From assembly GCF_022836935.1 (NCBI RefSeq), contig NZ_CP083239.1, forward strand, positions 3,176,001 to 3,240,000: a stretch of DNA of 64,000 bases, written 5' to 3'. This DNA is from Ancylobacter polymorphus (GTDB lineage Bacteria; Pseudomonadota; Alphaproteobacteria; Rhizobiales; Xanthobacteraceae). A program made the translations under genes and the position numbers. Numbering within the stretch: position 1 is the stretch's first letter; each line of letters begins with the position of its first letter. Under the pieces are notes generated by a model, which did not search any database, was not told the origin of the DNA, and saw only the letters and a program-made list of their open reading frames with translations. Positions 33,252-43,526 of the stretch are shown here, in pieces.

Positions 33252-33728
33252 TCATTGCGCAGGTGCGGCCGGCGCGGGCGTCGCGCTGGCCGGCTGCGCG
33301 TCGGGGTTGACCCAGCAGGCATGCACGCGCTCGGACAGGCGCTCCTGCGCCTTGCTGTCGATATTGCCCTGACGGACGAGGCAGCGGAACGCGATCTTCA
33401 GGTGCTCGGTCGGGCAGCCGAAGCGCTCATAGAGTTCGAGATGCCGACGGGCGGTGTCGATGTCGTCGCGCCACAGCAGCATGGCGATCCGGCGCCCGGA
33501 CCACACGCATTCCGGCAGGCCGGCATTGCCCGGCAGCTTGGCCGCCTCGGCATATTCCTCCACAGAGCGGCGCTGCGCCTCTTCCTTTGCCTGCTCCTCC
33601 GGCGACTTCTGTTCGGCGGCTTTCTGCTCGGGGGGAGCGCTTTGCGCCCACGCGCCGCCGGCCGCTGCAGACATCAGGATCAGGCCACCGAACAGGGCGG
33701 CGGCGAAGGGACGTACGGAGCACACCAT
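33252..33728 (-). CDS. ndvD: Small periplasmic glucan-synthesis protein, NdvD-like
   Basis: This 158-residue precursor has a signal peptide (about residues 1-28) ending AWA-QS and then a Glu/Lys-rich linker. A compact domain follows with four Cys (in PECVWSG, RFGCPTE, FRCLVRQ, HACWVNP), suggesting two disulfides in the periplasm. In Bradyrhizobium japonicum a small one-membrane-segment gene, ndvD, lies between ndvB and ndvC and is required for beta-glucan synthesis. Position, size class and localisation all fit here, although I cannot align the sequences. The ATG at 33728 is chosen for the signal peptide. The tail is Ala/Pro-rich. Confidence 0.65.
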   Translation of the reverse strand: MVCSVRPFAAALFGGLILMSAAAGGAWAQSAPPEQKAAEQKSPEEQAKEEAQRRSVEEYAEAAKLPGNAGLPECVWSGRRIAMLLWRDDIDTARRHLELYERFGCPTEHLKIAFRCLVRQGNIDSKAQERLSERVHACWVNPDAQPASATPAPAAPAQ

Positions 33729-33986
33729 GGGAGAAACGTCACACGCAAAAGAGGAAACACCGGACCGGCGAGGACAGTAGGAGAAGCAATCGAATTTGTC
33801 AGCATGACGGCGGGTGCGGAGCGCTGGGGGCGCGCAAAATTTCATAGCTTTGCACACGCCTCTTGCCGTGGCCGCAAAGCCCCGTTACCCGGCAGGGTGG
33901 ACGAGCCCGAACACCGTGCCCACGCCCTTCGACGAAGCCCCTCGCGACCGAGCCCGCTCGGCGCGTCCTTGGCGGAGATGTCTCGC

Positions 33987-35612
33987 ATGCGACTGCCCCT
34001 TGCCCTCGCCGCCCTCGTCTGCGCGGCGATCGTCGCTGTCTGGGCGTGGCTCGGGCAGCCGGTGCCGGCGCCCTTCGCGCCGATGGCCGCGAGCGAGAAG
34101 CTGCCCTGCGTCTCCTATGCCCCGTTCCGCCCCGGTCAGAGCCCGTTCACCGAGGATGTCGCGTTCTCGCCGGAACAGATCGACGACGATCTCGCGCGTC
34201 TGTCCAAGATCACCCAGTGCGTGCGGACCTATTCCTCGATCCAGGCGGGCCTTGCCGCCGTGCCGGAACTCGCCCGCAAGCACGGCCTCACCGTGCTGCA
34301 GGGCATCTGGATCGCCGCCGATCCCGTGCGCAACCGTGCCGAGATCGAAGGCGGCATCAAGGCGGCGAGGGAGAACCCCGATGTTGTCAAGGCCGTCATC
34401 GTCGGCAACGAGGTTCTGCTGCGCGGCGAGCAATCGGCCAATGACATTGCCGGCTTCCTGAAAGAGGTGAAGGCGAAGATTCCGCCGCAAGTCCCCGTCA
34501 CCTACGCCGATGTCTGGGAGTTCTGGGAGCGCAACCGCTCGCTCGCGGATTCGGTGGATTTCGTCACCGTCCACATCCTGCCGTTCTGGGAAGACATGCC
34601 GGTGCCGGCAGAGGACTCCGTCGCCCATCTCGGCGAGATCCGCGAGCATGTCGGCGAGATCTTCGCCGGCAAGGATATCCTCATCGGTGAGACCGGCTGG
34701 CCGAGCGAGGGCCGCATGCGCGAAGGGGCGCTGCCCTCACCCTCCAACCAGGCCAATGTGATTCAGGAATTGCTGGCGCTGGCCAAGGCCAAGAACTACC
34801 GGCTCAACGTTATTGAGGCCTTCGACCAGCCGTGGAAACGGGTGCTTGAAGGCACGGTCGGTGGCCATTGGGGTTTCCTCGACGCCTATACCCGCGAATT
34901 CAAGTTCACCTGGGGCGAGCCGGTCTCCGACCATCCCTACTGGATGGCGCAGGCGGCGCTCGGCGTGGTCTTCGCCGGCGTCCTGTTCGCGCTCGCCGGC
35001 TGGGCCGGGCGGCGCGCGGGCGGACGGCCGCTCGGCGTGCGGGAATGGTCGGCGGTGGCCGGCATCGCCTTCTTCGCCGGGCTGATGATCGGCCGGCTGC
35101 TGGCGTCGGTGCCTGGCGAGAGCCTCGGCGTCGGCGGCTGGATTCGCGGCGCGGCGCTGGTCGGGTTGGCGCTGCTGGTGCCGGCGGCCTGCGCGGTCGC
35201 GGTCGGCCGGCGCACCCGCCTCATCACCCTGACGCTGGCGCTCAACAGCGAGGCGACGCCCGGCGCGCCGTTCTTCGACCGCTGCCTCGCGCTGGTGCTC
35301 GCCGCCGTCATCGTGCTCGCGGCGCAGATCGGCTTCGGGCTGGTGTTCGATCCGCGCTACAAGGATTTCCAGTTCGCCGGGCTGACGCCGATCATCACCG
35401 CCTTCGCCTTCTACGCCATGGTGGCGGGGCCCGGACGGGTCACTGAGGGGCGGCAGGCGGAGGCGATCGCCGCCGGTCTGTTCCTCGCCGCCGGCCTTTA
35501 TGTGCCGCTGAACGAGACGCTGGCGAACTGGCAGGCGCTGTGGACCGGCAGCCTGTTCGTTGTGCTGGCACTCATCCTCTGGCGCCTCGCCACGGCCGGG
35601 CGAAGGATATGA
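33987..35612 (+). CDS. ndvC: GH17-family membrane protein, beta-glucan synthesis NdvC-like
   Basis: This 541-residue protein has an N-terminal membrane anchor (about 4-22). A GH17 domain follows (about 38-310) with the acid/base Glu in VIVGNEVLL (E142) and the nucleophile Glu in IGETGWPSEG (E235). About seven transmembrane helices (roughly 318-535) follow, and there is no GT2 domain. This is the architecture of NdvC, thought to introduce the 1,6 linkages or branches in cyclic beta-glucan by transglycosylation. The ATG at 33987 has GGAG nine bases upstream; ATG 33978 is a close alternative. It diverges from ndvD, and its 3' end overlaps a minus-strand gene by 41 bases. Confidence 0.83.
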   Translation: MRLPLALAALVCAAIVAVWAWLGQPVPAPFAPMAASEKLPCVSYAPFRPGQSPFTEDVAFSPEQIDDDLARLSKITQCVRTYSSIQAGLAAVPELARKHGLTVLQGIWIAADPVRNRAEIEGGIKAARENPDVVKAVIVGNEVLLRGEQSANDIAGFLKEVKAKIPPQVPVTYADVWEFWERNRSLADSVDFVTVHILPFWEDMPVPAEDSVAHLGEIREHVGEIFAGKDILIGETGWPSEGRMREGALPSPSNQANVIQELLALAKAKNYRLNVIEAFDQPWKRVLEGTVGGHWGFLDAYTREFKFTWGEPVSDHPYWMAQAALGVVFAGVLFALAGWAGRRAGGRPLGVREWSAVAGIAFFAGLMIGRLLASVPGESLGVGGWIRGAALVGLALLVPAACAVAVGRRTRLITLTLALNSEATPGAPFFDRCLALVLAAVIVLAAQIGFGLVFDPRYKDFQFAGLTPIITAFAFYAMVAGPGRVTEGRQAEAIAAGLFLAAGLYVPLNETLANWQALWTGSLFVVLALILWRLATAGRRI

Positions 35613-35952
35613 GCAGCAGCCCGCCGGCGAGGCCGGCGAGGTTGTTGTTGTAGACCACCAGCCCGGCGCAGGTAGCCATCAGCGCCAGGGTGAACATGAT
35701 GAGAGACGGCCGGATCAGCTGGAGGATGGCGCCGATCAGCGCGGCGATGCCGAAGGCGGACTGGCTGAACAGGGCGATCACCGTCGCCCGCGTCTCGCAG
35801 GTCAGGGTCTCCAGCGTCCGGCAGGCAAGACCGACCGAGGACTGTTCCAGCAGCGCATAGCGGACATAGATCGCCCAGCCGAGGGCGAAGGCGCCGAGCG
35901 CGATGATGACATTGGCGGCGCGGGCGCTGGGCAGGAAGCTGCGATGGGCCAC
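35572..35952 (-). CDS. Small four-helix membrane protein of unknown function
   Basis: This 126-residue protein starts at a GTG (35952; VAHRSFLPSA) and has about four hydrophobic segments (roughly 12-32, 55-75, 80-97 and 100-120). Two Cys lie in the first external loop (LACRTL, LTCETR). I do not recognise a domain; similar short membrane proteins occur in Rhizobiales as uncharacterised genes. It overlaps the end of ndvC tail to tail by 41 bases. Upstream on the same strand, a 66-base gap separates it from the DMT transporter, which it precedes in transcription order. A role in envelope glycan export would be speculation. Confidence 0.65.
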   Translation of the reverse strand: MAHRSFLPSARAANVIIALGAFALGWAIYVRYALLEQSSVGLACRTLETLTCETRATVIALFSQSAFGIAALIGAILQLIRPSLIMFTLALMATCAGLVVYNNNLAGLAGGLLLISFARPWRGARG

Positions 35953-36018
35953 GGTGTCGGTCCTTCTGCGGCGGGCGTTTGTCGGCAGGCCGCTGCATCG
36001 CATGCCGCGGCCGGGCGA

Positions 36019-36981
36019 TCAATCCGCCGGGCGCGTTGGGGGTTCCCGCCGCCGGGTGGCGAGGATCACTCCGCCGAGAATCAGCACGAAGCCCACGGCA
36101 TGGTAGAGGTGCAGTTCCTCGCCCAGAAGCAGCACCGCCAGCAGCACGCCATAGACCGGCATGAGATAGAGCACATTCGCCGTGATCGGCGCGCCGGCCA
36201 CCTTGATCGCATACTGGAACAGGCCGAATGCCAGCACGGACGGGAAGATGGCGAGAAAGGCGATCGACCCCCATGCTTCCAGCGTCCACGGGGTGGCGGC
36301 CCCGCTGGCCGCTTCCCACAGCGCCAGCGGTGCCAGCAGCAGCGTGCCGGCGATGGCATTGGCGGCGAAGGCGGTCTGTCCGCCGAGCTGGGGCAGCGGT
36401 CCCTGGCGCAGCATCAGCGAATAGATCGCCCACGCGACCGCCGCGACGAATATGCCGAGATCGCCGCTGTTGAACTCAAGTCCGAGCAGCCGGCCCAGCT
36501 CGCCATGCACGGCGATCAGCGCGATGCCGGCGAAGCCCGCCAGAGAACCGACCAGCTGGATCGCCGGTAGCCTCTGGCGCTTCAGCAGCGCGTCCAGCAC
36601 CACGATCATCAGCGTGGCGGTGGTGTAGATCAGCGTCGCATTGGCGGCGGTGGTGTGCCGCAGCGCGACATAGACATTGCCGCCGCACAGCACCATGCCG
36701 AAAAAGCCCAGCAACAGCACGCGCCACCATTCCCGCCGCAGCAGTTCGCGATGGCGCAGCAGCGCGCCCGCCGTCAGCGGCAGGAGTATCGCCACCGCCA
36801 GCAGCCAGCGCCAGAAGGCGAGCGACCAGGGCGGCACCAGCTCCGCCACCGCACGGCCGACGATGAGATTGGTGGAGAAGAACAGCGGCATCGCCAGCAG
36901 CGCCACGATCGCCCACGGGTCGTGCGCGAGGCCAGTTGCGGCGGGTGGGGAATCGCGGCGTGTGTCGGGGCGGGAGTCCAT
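36019..36981 (-). CDS. EamA/DMT-family transporter
   Basis: This 320-residue inner-membrane protein has about ten hydrophobic helices arranged as two EamA repeats (roughly 25-160 and 175-300). It carries the typical ATLIYTTATLMIVVLDALL stretch at the end of the first repeat and a LLGEELHLYHAVG-type segment at the end of the second. Drug/metabolite transporters export amino acids, nucleotides or drugs, and the substrate cannot be read from sequence. The ATG at 36981 starts a short polar N-terminus. It is divergent from glmU, with 159 bases between, and lies upstream of the small membrane protein. Confidence 0.9.
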   Translation of the reverse strand: MDSRPDTRRDSPPAATGLAHDPWAIVALLAMPLFFSTNLIVGRAVAELVPPWSLAFWRWLLAVAILLPLTAGALLRHRELLRREWWRVLLLGFFGMVLCGGNVYVALRHTTAANATLIYTTATLMIVVLDALLKRQRLPAIQLVGSLAGFAGIALIAVHGELGRLLGLEFNSGDLGIFVAAVAWAIYSLMLRQGPLPQLGGQTAFAANAIAGTLLLAPLALWEAASGAATPWTLEAWGSIAFLAIFPSVLAFGLFQYAIKVAGAPITANVLYLMPVYGVLLAVLLLGEELHLYHAVGFVLILGGVILATRRREPPTRPAD

Positions 36982-37140
36982 GGCGCGTGGTGATACACGC
37001 TTCCCCGCCTGCCGTCGCGAGCTCGACGGGAGCCGAGAACGCCGGGTGGTCTTTTCGCGTCGTTCCCGCCGGGCTAGATAGCGCCTTACCGCGAAAGCCC
37101 TGCCCGGGCCGCGTCCCGCGTGCCGCTCTGGAGACCGCCG

Positions 37141-38490
37141 ATGCGCCAGCTTCTCGTCATCGTCCTCGCCGCCGGGGAGGGCACGCGCATGCGCTCGGCG
37201 CTGCCGAAGGTTCTGCACGCGGTCGCCGGACGGCCGATGGTGGCGCATGTGCTGGACGCGGCGCTGGCCGCTGGCGCGGCGCGGCTCGCGGTGGTGATCG
37301 GGCCCGACCACGACAAGGTGGCGACGGAGGTGCGCCGCGTGGCGCCGGAGGCCGAGATCTTCGTGCAGACCGAGCGGCGCGGCACGGCCCATGCCGTGCT
37401 CGCGGCGCGGGCGGCGCTGGAGCGCGGTTTCGACGATGTGGTCGTCATGTATGGCGACACGCCGCTGGTGCAGCCGGAAACCCTCGCCGCGCTGCGGGCG
37501 CCGCTGGCGCAGGGCGCCGGCGTCGCCGTGCTCGGCTTCCGCCCCGCCGACCCCACCGGCTATGGCCGCCTTGTCACCGAAGGCGGCGAACTCATCGCCA
37601 TTCGCGAGGAGAAGGAGGCGAGCGAGGCCGAGCGCGCGATTCGCCTGTGCAATGCCGGGCTGATGGCGCTCGATGGCCGCGCGGCGCTTGGCCTGCTGGA
37701 ACAGGTCGACGACGCCAATGCCAAGCGCGAATTCTACCTTACCGACGTGGTTTCCATCGCCCGTGCGCAGGGGCGAAGCACCGCCGTGTGCGAGGTGGTG
37801 GCGGAGGAGGTGGCCGGCGTCAACAGCCGCGCCCAGCTCGCCGAGGCGGAAGCCATTTTGCAGCGGCGTCTGCGGGCGCGGGCGCTGGAAGCGGGGGTGA
37901 CGCTGGTGGCGCCGGAAACGGTGTTCCTTTCGGCCGATACGCGCTTCGGCCGCGATGTGATCGTGGAGCCGAACGTGGTCTTCGGCCCCGGCGTGCGGGT
38001 GGAGGAGGGCGCCACGATCCGCGCCTTCAGCCATGTGGAGGGCGCGCATATCGGCCCCGGCGCCATTGTCGGCCCCTTCGCCCGCCTGCGTCCCGGCGCG
38101 GCACTGGGGCAGGGGGTGCATGTCGGCAATTTCGTGGAGATCAAGGCGTCCGACCTCGCGGCGGGCGCGAAGGTGAATCACCTGTCCTATGTCGGGGATT
38201 CCAGTGTCGGCGCGAACACCAATATCGGCGCAGGCACCATCACCTGCAATTATGATGGCTTCCGCAAGCACCGCACCACCATCGGCGCTAACGCCTTTGT
38301 CGGCACCAACAGTCTGCTCGTGGCGCCGGTGAGCGTCGGCGACGGCGCCTATATCGGCACCGGCTCGGTCATCACCGACGACGTGCCGGCGGACGCGCTG
38401 GCCATCGGCCGGGCGCGGCAGGTCAACAAGCCGGGACTGGCGGCGCGGCTGCGGGCGCGGCTCTCCGCCGGGCTCGGGCCGAAGAAATGA
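37141..38490 (+). CDS. glmU: Bifunctional UDP-GlcNAc pyrophosphorylase / glucosamine-1-phosphate acetyltransferase
   Basis: GlmU acetylates glucosamine-1-phosphate and then couples it to UTP, giving the UDP-GlcNAc used by LpxA and peptidoglycan synthesis. The 449-residue protein has the N-terminal nucleotidyltransferase motif [18 protein letters not shown] (residues about 8-25). The MYGDTPL segment lies near 102. A C-terminal left-handed beta-helix (about 245-440) carries the NYDG and KHRTTIG acetyltransferase segments. The ATG at 37141 is used; an upstream in-frame ATG at 37120 would add seven residues. glmS lies 114 bases downstream. Confidence 0.96.
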   Translation: MRQLLVIVLAAGEGTRMRSALPKVLHAVAGRPMVAHVLDAALAAGAARLAVVIGPDHDKVATEVRRVAPEAEIFVQTERRGTAHAVLAARAALERGFDDVVVMYGDTPLVQPETLAALRAPLAQGAGVAVLGFRPADPTGYGRLVTEGGELIAIREEKEASEAERAIRLCNAGLMALDGRAALGLLEQVDDANAKREFYLTDVVSIARAQGRSTAVCEVVAEEVAGVNSRAQLAEAEAILQRRLRARALEAGVTLVAPETVFLSADTRFGRDVIVEPNVVFGPGVRVEEGATIRAFSHVEGAHIGPGAIVGPFARLRPGAALGQGVHVGNFVEIKASDLAAGAKVNHLSYVGDSSVGANTNIGAGTITCNYDGFRKHRTTIGANAFVGTNSLLVAPVSVGDGAYIGTGSVITDDVPADALAIGRARQVNKPGLAARLRARLSAGLGPKK

Positions 38491-38604
38491 CACGAAGCCG
38501 GCGATACGAAGCGACACCGGAATTGATTTCAGCGCTTCGGTGACGGCCGGTTAAACCCGCCATCGTAGCCTCGCGGATCGTCGCTTCACGAAAGGGCCCG
38601 GCTC

Positions 38605-40428
38605 ATGTGTGGAATCATAGGCATTGTCGGCACCGAGCCGGTTGCGGATCGCCTGATCGACTCGCTGAAGCGGCTGGAATATCGCGGTTATGATTCCGCC
38701 GGCATCGCCGCGCTGCAGGGCGGGCACATTTCCCGTCGCCGCGCCGAGGGCAAGCTGCGCAATCTGGAAGAGGTGCTGCGCCAGACGCCGCTGGAGTCGC
38801 GCATCGGCATCGGCCACACACGCTGGGCCACCCATGGCCGGCCCAGCGTCGCCAATGCCCATCCCCACGCTACAACGGAAGTCGCGGTGGTGCATAACGG
38901 CATCATCGAGAATTTCCGCCAGCTGCGCGACGAACTCCTCGCGTCCGGCGCCAATTTCGAAAGCGAGACCGATACCGAGGTCGTCGCCCATCTGGTGACG
39001 CGCGAACTGCGTGCCGGCCTCAGCCCAACCGACGCCGTGGCGGCGGCGCTGCCGCGCCTTCAGGGGGCTTTCGCGCTCGCCTTTCTGTTCGATGGCGACG
39101 AGGACCTGCTGATCGGCGCCCGCAAGGGCAGCCCGCTCGCCATCGGCTATGGCAAGGGCGAGATGTATCTCGGCTCGGACGCCATCGCGCTCGCGCCGTT
39201 CACGGACACCATCGCCTATCTCGAAGATGGTGACTGGGCGGTGCTGCGCGCCAAGGGGATCGAGATCCGCGATTGCGCGAACCACCGGGTGGAGCGCGCG
39301 GTGCAGAAGACCACGGCCACCGCCTTTCTCATCGAGAAGGGGGCCTTCCGCCATTTCATGGCCAAGGAGATGCACGAGCAGCCCGAGGTCGTCGCGCACA
39401 CGCTGGCGCATTATCTCGACATGGCCAATGAGACGGTGCAGCTCCCCGAACTGCCGTTCGACTTCGCCAAGCTTGAGCGCGTCTCCATCGCCGCCTGCGG
39501 CACCGCCTATTATGCCGGGCTGATCGCGAAATACTGGTTCGAGCGCTATGCGCGCCTGCCGGTGGAGATCGACGTCGCCTCGGAGTTCCGCTACCGCGAG
39601 GCGCCGCTGCCGGCCAACGGGCTTGCCATCGTCATCTCGCAGTCCGGCGAGACCGCCGACACCCTCGCCTCGCTGCGCTATGCCGGGCAGGAGAAGCAGC
39701 ACCTGCTCGCGGTGGTGAACGTGCCGACCTCCACCATCGCCCGTGAGGCGCATGCGGTGCTGCCGACGCTGGCCGGGCCTGAGATCGGCGTTGCGTCCAC
39801 CAAAGCCTTCACCTGCCAGTTGGCGACGCTGGCGGCGCTGGCCGTCGCGGCCGGGCGCGCGCGTGGCGTGCTCTCGGTGGAGGAGGAACGGTCGCTGGTG
39901 CATGCGCTCGTGGAAGTGCCGCGCCTGATGAACCGTGCGCTCGATCTCGGCCCTGATATCGAGCACCTCGCCCGCAGCTTCGCCAAGACCAAGGACGTGC
40001 TCTATCTCGGCCGCGGCACCTCCTTCCCGCTGGCGATGGAAGGGGCGCTGAAGCTCAAGGAAATCTCCTATATCCATGCCGAGGGCTATGCCGCCGGCGA
40101 ACTCAAGCACGGGCCGATCGCGCTCATCGACGAGAACATGCCGGTGGTGGTGATTGCCCCGCACGACGCCGTGTTCGAAAAGACCATGTCGAACATGCAG
40201 GAAGTGGCGGCGCGCGGCGGGCGAATCATTCTCATCACCGACGAGGCCGGCGCGAAACAGGCGGTGCTGGAGACCGAGGCGACGCTGGTGCTACCGGACA
40301 TGAACCCGTTCATCACCCCGCTGGTCTACGCCCTTCCGGTGCAGCTGCTCGCCTACCATACGGCGGTGGCGATGGGCACCGATGTCGACCAGCCGCGCAA
40401 TCTGGCGAAGTCCGTCACGGTGGAGTAG
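38605..40428 (+). CDS. glmS: Glutamine-fructose-6-phosphate aminotransferase (isomerizing)
   Basis: GlmS makes glucosamine-6-phosphate, the entry to amino-sugar synthesis. The 607-residue protein has the N-terminal glutaminase domain starting MCGIIGIVG (Cys2 nucleophile after Met removal) with HTRWATHG near 77. Two SIS domains follow (about 285-425 and 455-600; ISQSGETADT near 346). It ends with the characteristic LAKSVTVE tail that lines the isomerase site. No glmS ribozyme is expected or seen in this group. It pairs with glmU upstream. Confidence 0.97.
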   Translation: MCGIIGIVGTEPVADRLIDSLKRLEYRGYDSAGIAALQGGHISRRRAEGKLRNLEEVLRQTPLESRIGIGHTRWATHGRPSVANAHPHATTEVAVVHNGIIENFRQLRDELLASGANFESETDTEVVAHLVTRELRAGLSPTDAVAAALPRLQGAFALAFLFDGDEDLLIGARKGSPLAIGYGKGEMYLGSDAIALAPFTDTIAYLEDGDWAVLRAKGIEIRDCANHRVERAVQKTTATAFLIEKGAFRHFMAKEMHEQPEVVAHTLAHYLDMANETVQLPELPFDFAKLERVSIAACGTAYYAGLIAKYWFERYARLPVEIDVASEFRYREAPLPANGLAIVISQSGETADTLASLRYAGQEKQHLLAVVNVPTSTIAREAHAVLPTLAGPEIGVASTKAFTCQLATLAALAVAAGRARGVLSVEEERSLVHALVEVPRLMNRALDLGPDIEHLARSFAKTKDVLYLGRGTSFPLAMEGALKLKEISYIHAEGYAAGELKHGPIALIDENMPVVVIAPHDAVFEKTMSNMQEVAARGGRIILITDEAGAKQAVLETEATLVLPDMNPFITPLVYALPVQLLAYHTAVAMGTDVDQPRNLAKSVTVE

Positions 40429-40438
40429 GGACCTCGCG

Positions 40439-40478
40439 CCGTCATTCCGGATCGGCCTGCGGCCGTCCGGGATGACGG
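40439..40478. repeat. REP-like palindromic element between glmS and queF
   Basis: CCGTCATTCCGGATCGGCC and GGCCGTCCGGGATGACGG form an imperfect 18-19-bp inverted repeat with a three-base loop. CGTCATTCCGG-type palindromes are dispersed intergenic repeats in Bradyrhizobium and relatives. Here it sits between convergent gene ends and could also terminate both transcripts. Confidence 0.6.
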
Positions 40479-40488
40479 TGTGCGGCTC

Positions 40489-40950
40489 TCACCCCCGCCC
40501 GCGATAGGGCGCAACGCCCTGGTCCGGCAGCCACACGCCCTCAAGCGGCGCGCCGCTCTGCCAGAACACGTCGATCGGGATGCCGCCGCGCGGGTACCAA
40601 TAGCCGCCGATGCGCAGCCAGCGCGGGCTGAGCAATGCGTGCAGCCGCAGGCCGATGGCGACGGTGCAGTCCTCATGGAAGGCGCCGTGGTTGCGGAAGC
40701 TGCCGAGATAGAGCTTCAACGATTTCGATTCGACCAGCCAACCGTCCGGCACATAGTCGATCACCAGCTGGGCGAAGTCCGGCTGGCCGGTCACCGGGCA
40801 GAGCGAGGTGAATTCCGGTGCGGTGAAGCGGGCGACGTAATTCGTGCCTGGGTGCGGATTCGGCACCTTCTCCAGCACCGCCTCGTCCGGGCTGGCGGGC
40901 AGGTTGGTGGGGCGGCCGAGCTGGGTCGTGCCGTCGGCGATGTCGGTCAT
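40489..40950 (-). CDS. queF: NADPH-dependent 7-cyano-7-deazaguanine reductase
   Basis: QueF reduces the nitrile of preQ0 to the amine of preQ1 in queuosine tRNA modification. The 153-residue, unimodular enzyme shows the catalytic Cys in [11 protein letters not shown] (about residue 50) and the QueF motif [21 protein letters not shown] (about residues 75-95). It also has the substrate-binding Glu/His in that block. The ATG at 40950 gives the usual N-terminus. It is transcribed towards glmS and is divergent from eno. Other que genes are not in the window. Confidence 0.95.
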   Translation of the reverse strand: MTDIADGTTQLGRPTNLPASPDEAVLEKVPNPHPGTNYVARFTAPEFTSLCPVTGQPDFAQLVIDYVPDGWLVESKSLKLYLGSFRNHGAFHEDCTVAIGLRLHALLSPRWLRIGGYWYPRGGIPIDVFWQSGAPLEGVWLPDQGVAPYRGRG

Positions 40951-41054
40951 GGCGGCGGTCTCCTGGGGGAGGGGGCGGGCGATATGTCGCTGGCACCTCT
41001 TTCGCATGTCACATGGCCGGAGTAGAAGCGCCTCGACCATCCTGACCGAGTTGA

Positions 41055-42353
<1,299 letters not shown>

Positions 42354-42380
42354 AAGCCGGCGCACCTGCCCTAGAATGCG

Positions 42381-42412
42381 AAAAGCCCCCGTCCTGGACG
42401 GGGGCTTTTTTT
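42381..42412 (+). terminator. Rho-independent terminator after eno
   Basis: AAAAGCCCCCGT pairs with ACGGGGGCTTTT around a five-base loop and is followed by a run of seven T. It is one of the strongest intrinsic terminators in the window and ends the eno transcript. Confidence 0.92.
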
Positions 42413-42445
42413 GTCGGGGCAGGCTTTGCGAGGGCGCTGGCTTGG

Positions 42446-42655
42446 TCAGCGCTTCAGCCGTTCGTATTCTGCCCTGAGGCGCGGCAGGTCGGGCACTTGC
42501 GGTGCGTCCGGCTCCAACAGGCCGCCGCTGATCTCCAGCGCGGCAATGGGCCAGAGGCGCTCCACCAGCGCCGGAATCTCGTCGGGCGGCACGGCCGCCA
42601 TCTGCGCGTCCATGGCGCAGAGAGCGCGGGCGCGTTCTTCGACATTACGGGTCAT
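42446..42655 (-). CDS. Small hypothetical protein (69 aa)
   Basis: This 69-residue acidic, helix-rich protein starts MTRNVEERAR and ends LRAEYERLKR. It contains no membrane segment and no motif I recognise. It is transcribed towards the eno terminator. The start ATG at 42655 is the best fit to a compact product; the frame stays open upstream to 42784 without a better context. Nothing overlaps it on the other strand, which supports a real gene, but coding status rests only on composition. Confidence 0.45.
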   Translation of the reverse strand: MTRNVEERARALCAMDAQMAAVPPDEIPALVERLWPIAALEISGGLLEPDAPQVPDLPRLRAEYERLKR

Positions 42656-42950
42656 GCATCGGCCTCCGTGCGTCCGGCCGGGGCCGGATCCACCGGGGAA
42701 GCTGCTCCGGTTCAGGCTCGGCGTCGATCCACACCGGCTTGGCAGGCCAGACGGTAGCAGTCCCCGACCCTCGTCACTGTCCAAAATGACACACAGGGCG
42801 GTAGCGACGCGCCTTTGGCGGTGTCACGTTCCCGGCATCCGCCGGCTAGCCGGTGCAGGCTCGATGCGGGAGGTTGAGTGCGCTGCGAAAAGAGGGGTTT
42901 CGGTCGTTAGCGTTAACCGGCCCTCAACCGCGCCGGACTAGGCTCGCCTC

Positions 42951-43283
42951 ATGATCATTCGCACCCGCTGGCGCTCCTTCTTCCAGACCGTCATCCTCCA
43001 TCTCGGAGCGGCGGCGCTCGTCGGCTATTTCGCCTTCCAGGGCTATAATGGCCAATACGGGCTTCTGGCCCGCCGCAACTTCGAGCAGCAGCACGCGGAG
43101 TTGACACAGGAGCGCGACAAGCTGCGGGCGCAGCGCCAGGCGCTGCAGGCCAAGGTGGCGCTCATGTCGCCCGATCTGGTCGATGCCGACATGCTGGACG
43201 AGCAGGCGCGCGTGCTGCTGAACCTCGTGCATCCCAAGGATCTCGTGCTGCTGCGCGTTCCGAACAGCGCGCAGGCCAATTGA
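42951..43283 (+). CDS. ftsB: FtsB/DivIC-family septum formation initiator
   Basis: This 110-residue bitopic membrane protein has a short cytoplasmic N-terminus, one transmembrane helix (about 11-29) and a periplasmic coiled coil (about 38-70, heptad Leu/Ala with many Glu/Arg). A small conserved tail with DMLDEQARVLLNL follows. This fits FtsB, which joins FtsL and FtsQ at the division site. Its place between eno and pdhA is conserved in Rhizobiales. The 295 bases upstream, to the small minus-strand gene, hold nothing I recognise beyond possible promoters. Confidence 0.9.
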   Translation: MIIRTRWRSFFQTVILHLGAAALVGYFAFQGYNGQYGLLARRNFEQQHAELTQERDKLRAQRQALQAKVALMSPDLVDADMLDEQARVLLNLVHPKDLVLLRVPNSAQAN

Positions 43284-43423
43284 CCGAAAATTCATCGGCG
43301 ACGCGGAAGTCTGGTATGCCAGCGTCGTTCCGATAGGAAATGACGCTATTCCAGACGCTTAACTTGATTTGAGCTAAATGCTCGTTTGAACTGAAATTGA
43401 GTTTAATTGCGGAAACCGTTGCG

Positions 43424-43441
43424 CGCACAACATGTTGTGCG
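43424..43441. promoter_or_regulatory. Perfect 18-bp palindrome upstream of pdhA (operator candidate)
   Basis: CGCACAACATGTTGTGCG is an exact 18-base palindrome lying 86 bases upstream of the pdhA start, within a relatively AT-rich promoter region. Its size and symmetry suit a dimeric regulator. I cannot name the regulator. Confidence 0.55.
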
Positions 43442-43526
43442 TCGCAGCATTGCGTTGAGCGCGTAGCGCGGGCAGCGAAGGTGCGTTATTAACGTGCCGA
43501 CTTTGTCCCCGAGCTGAGGATGCGCC

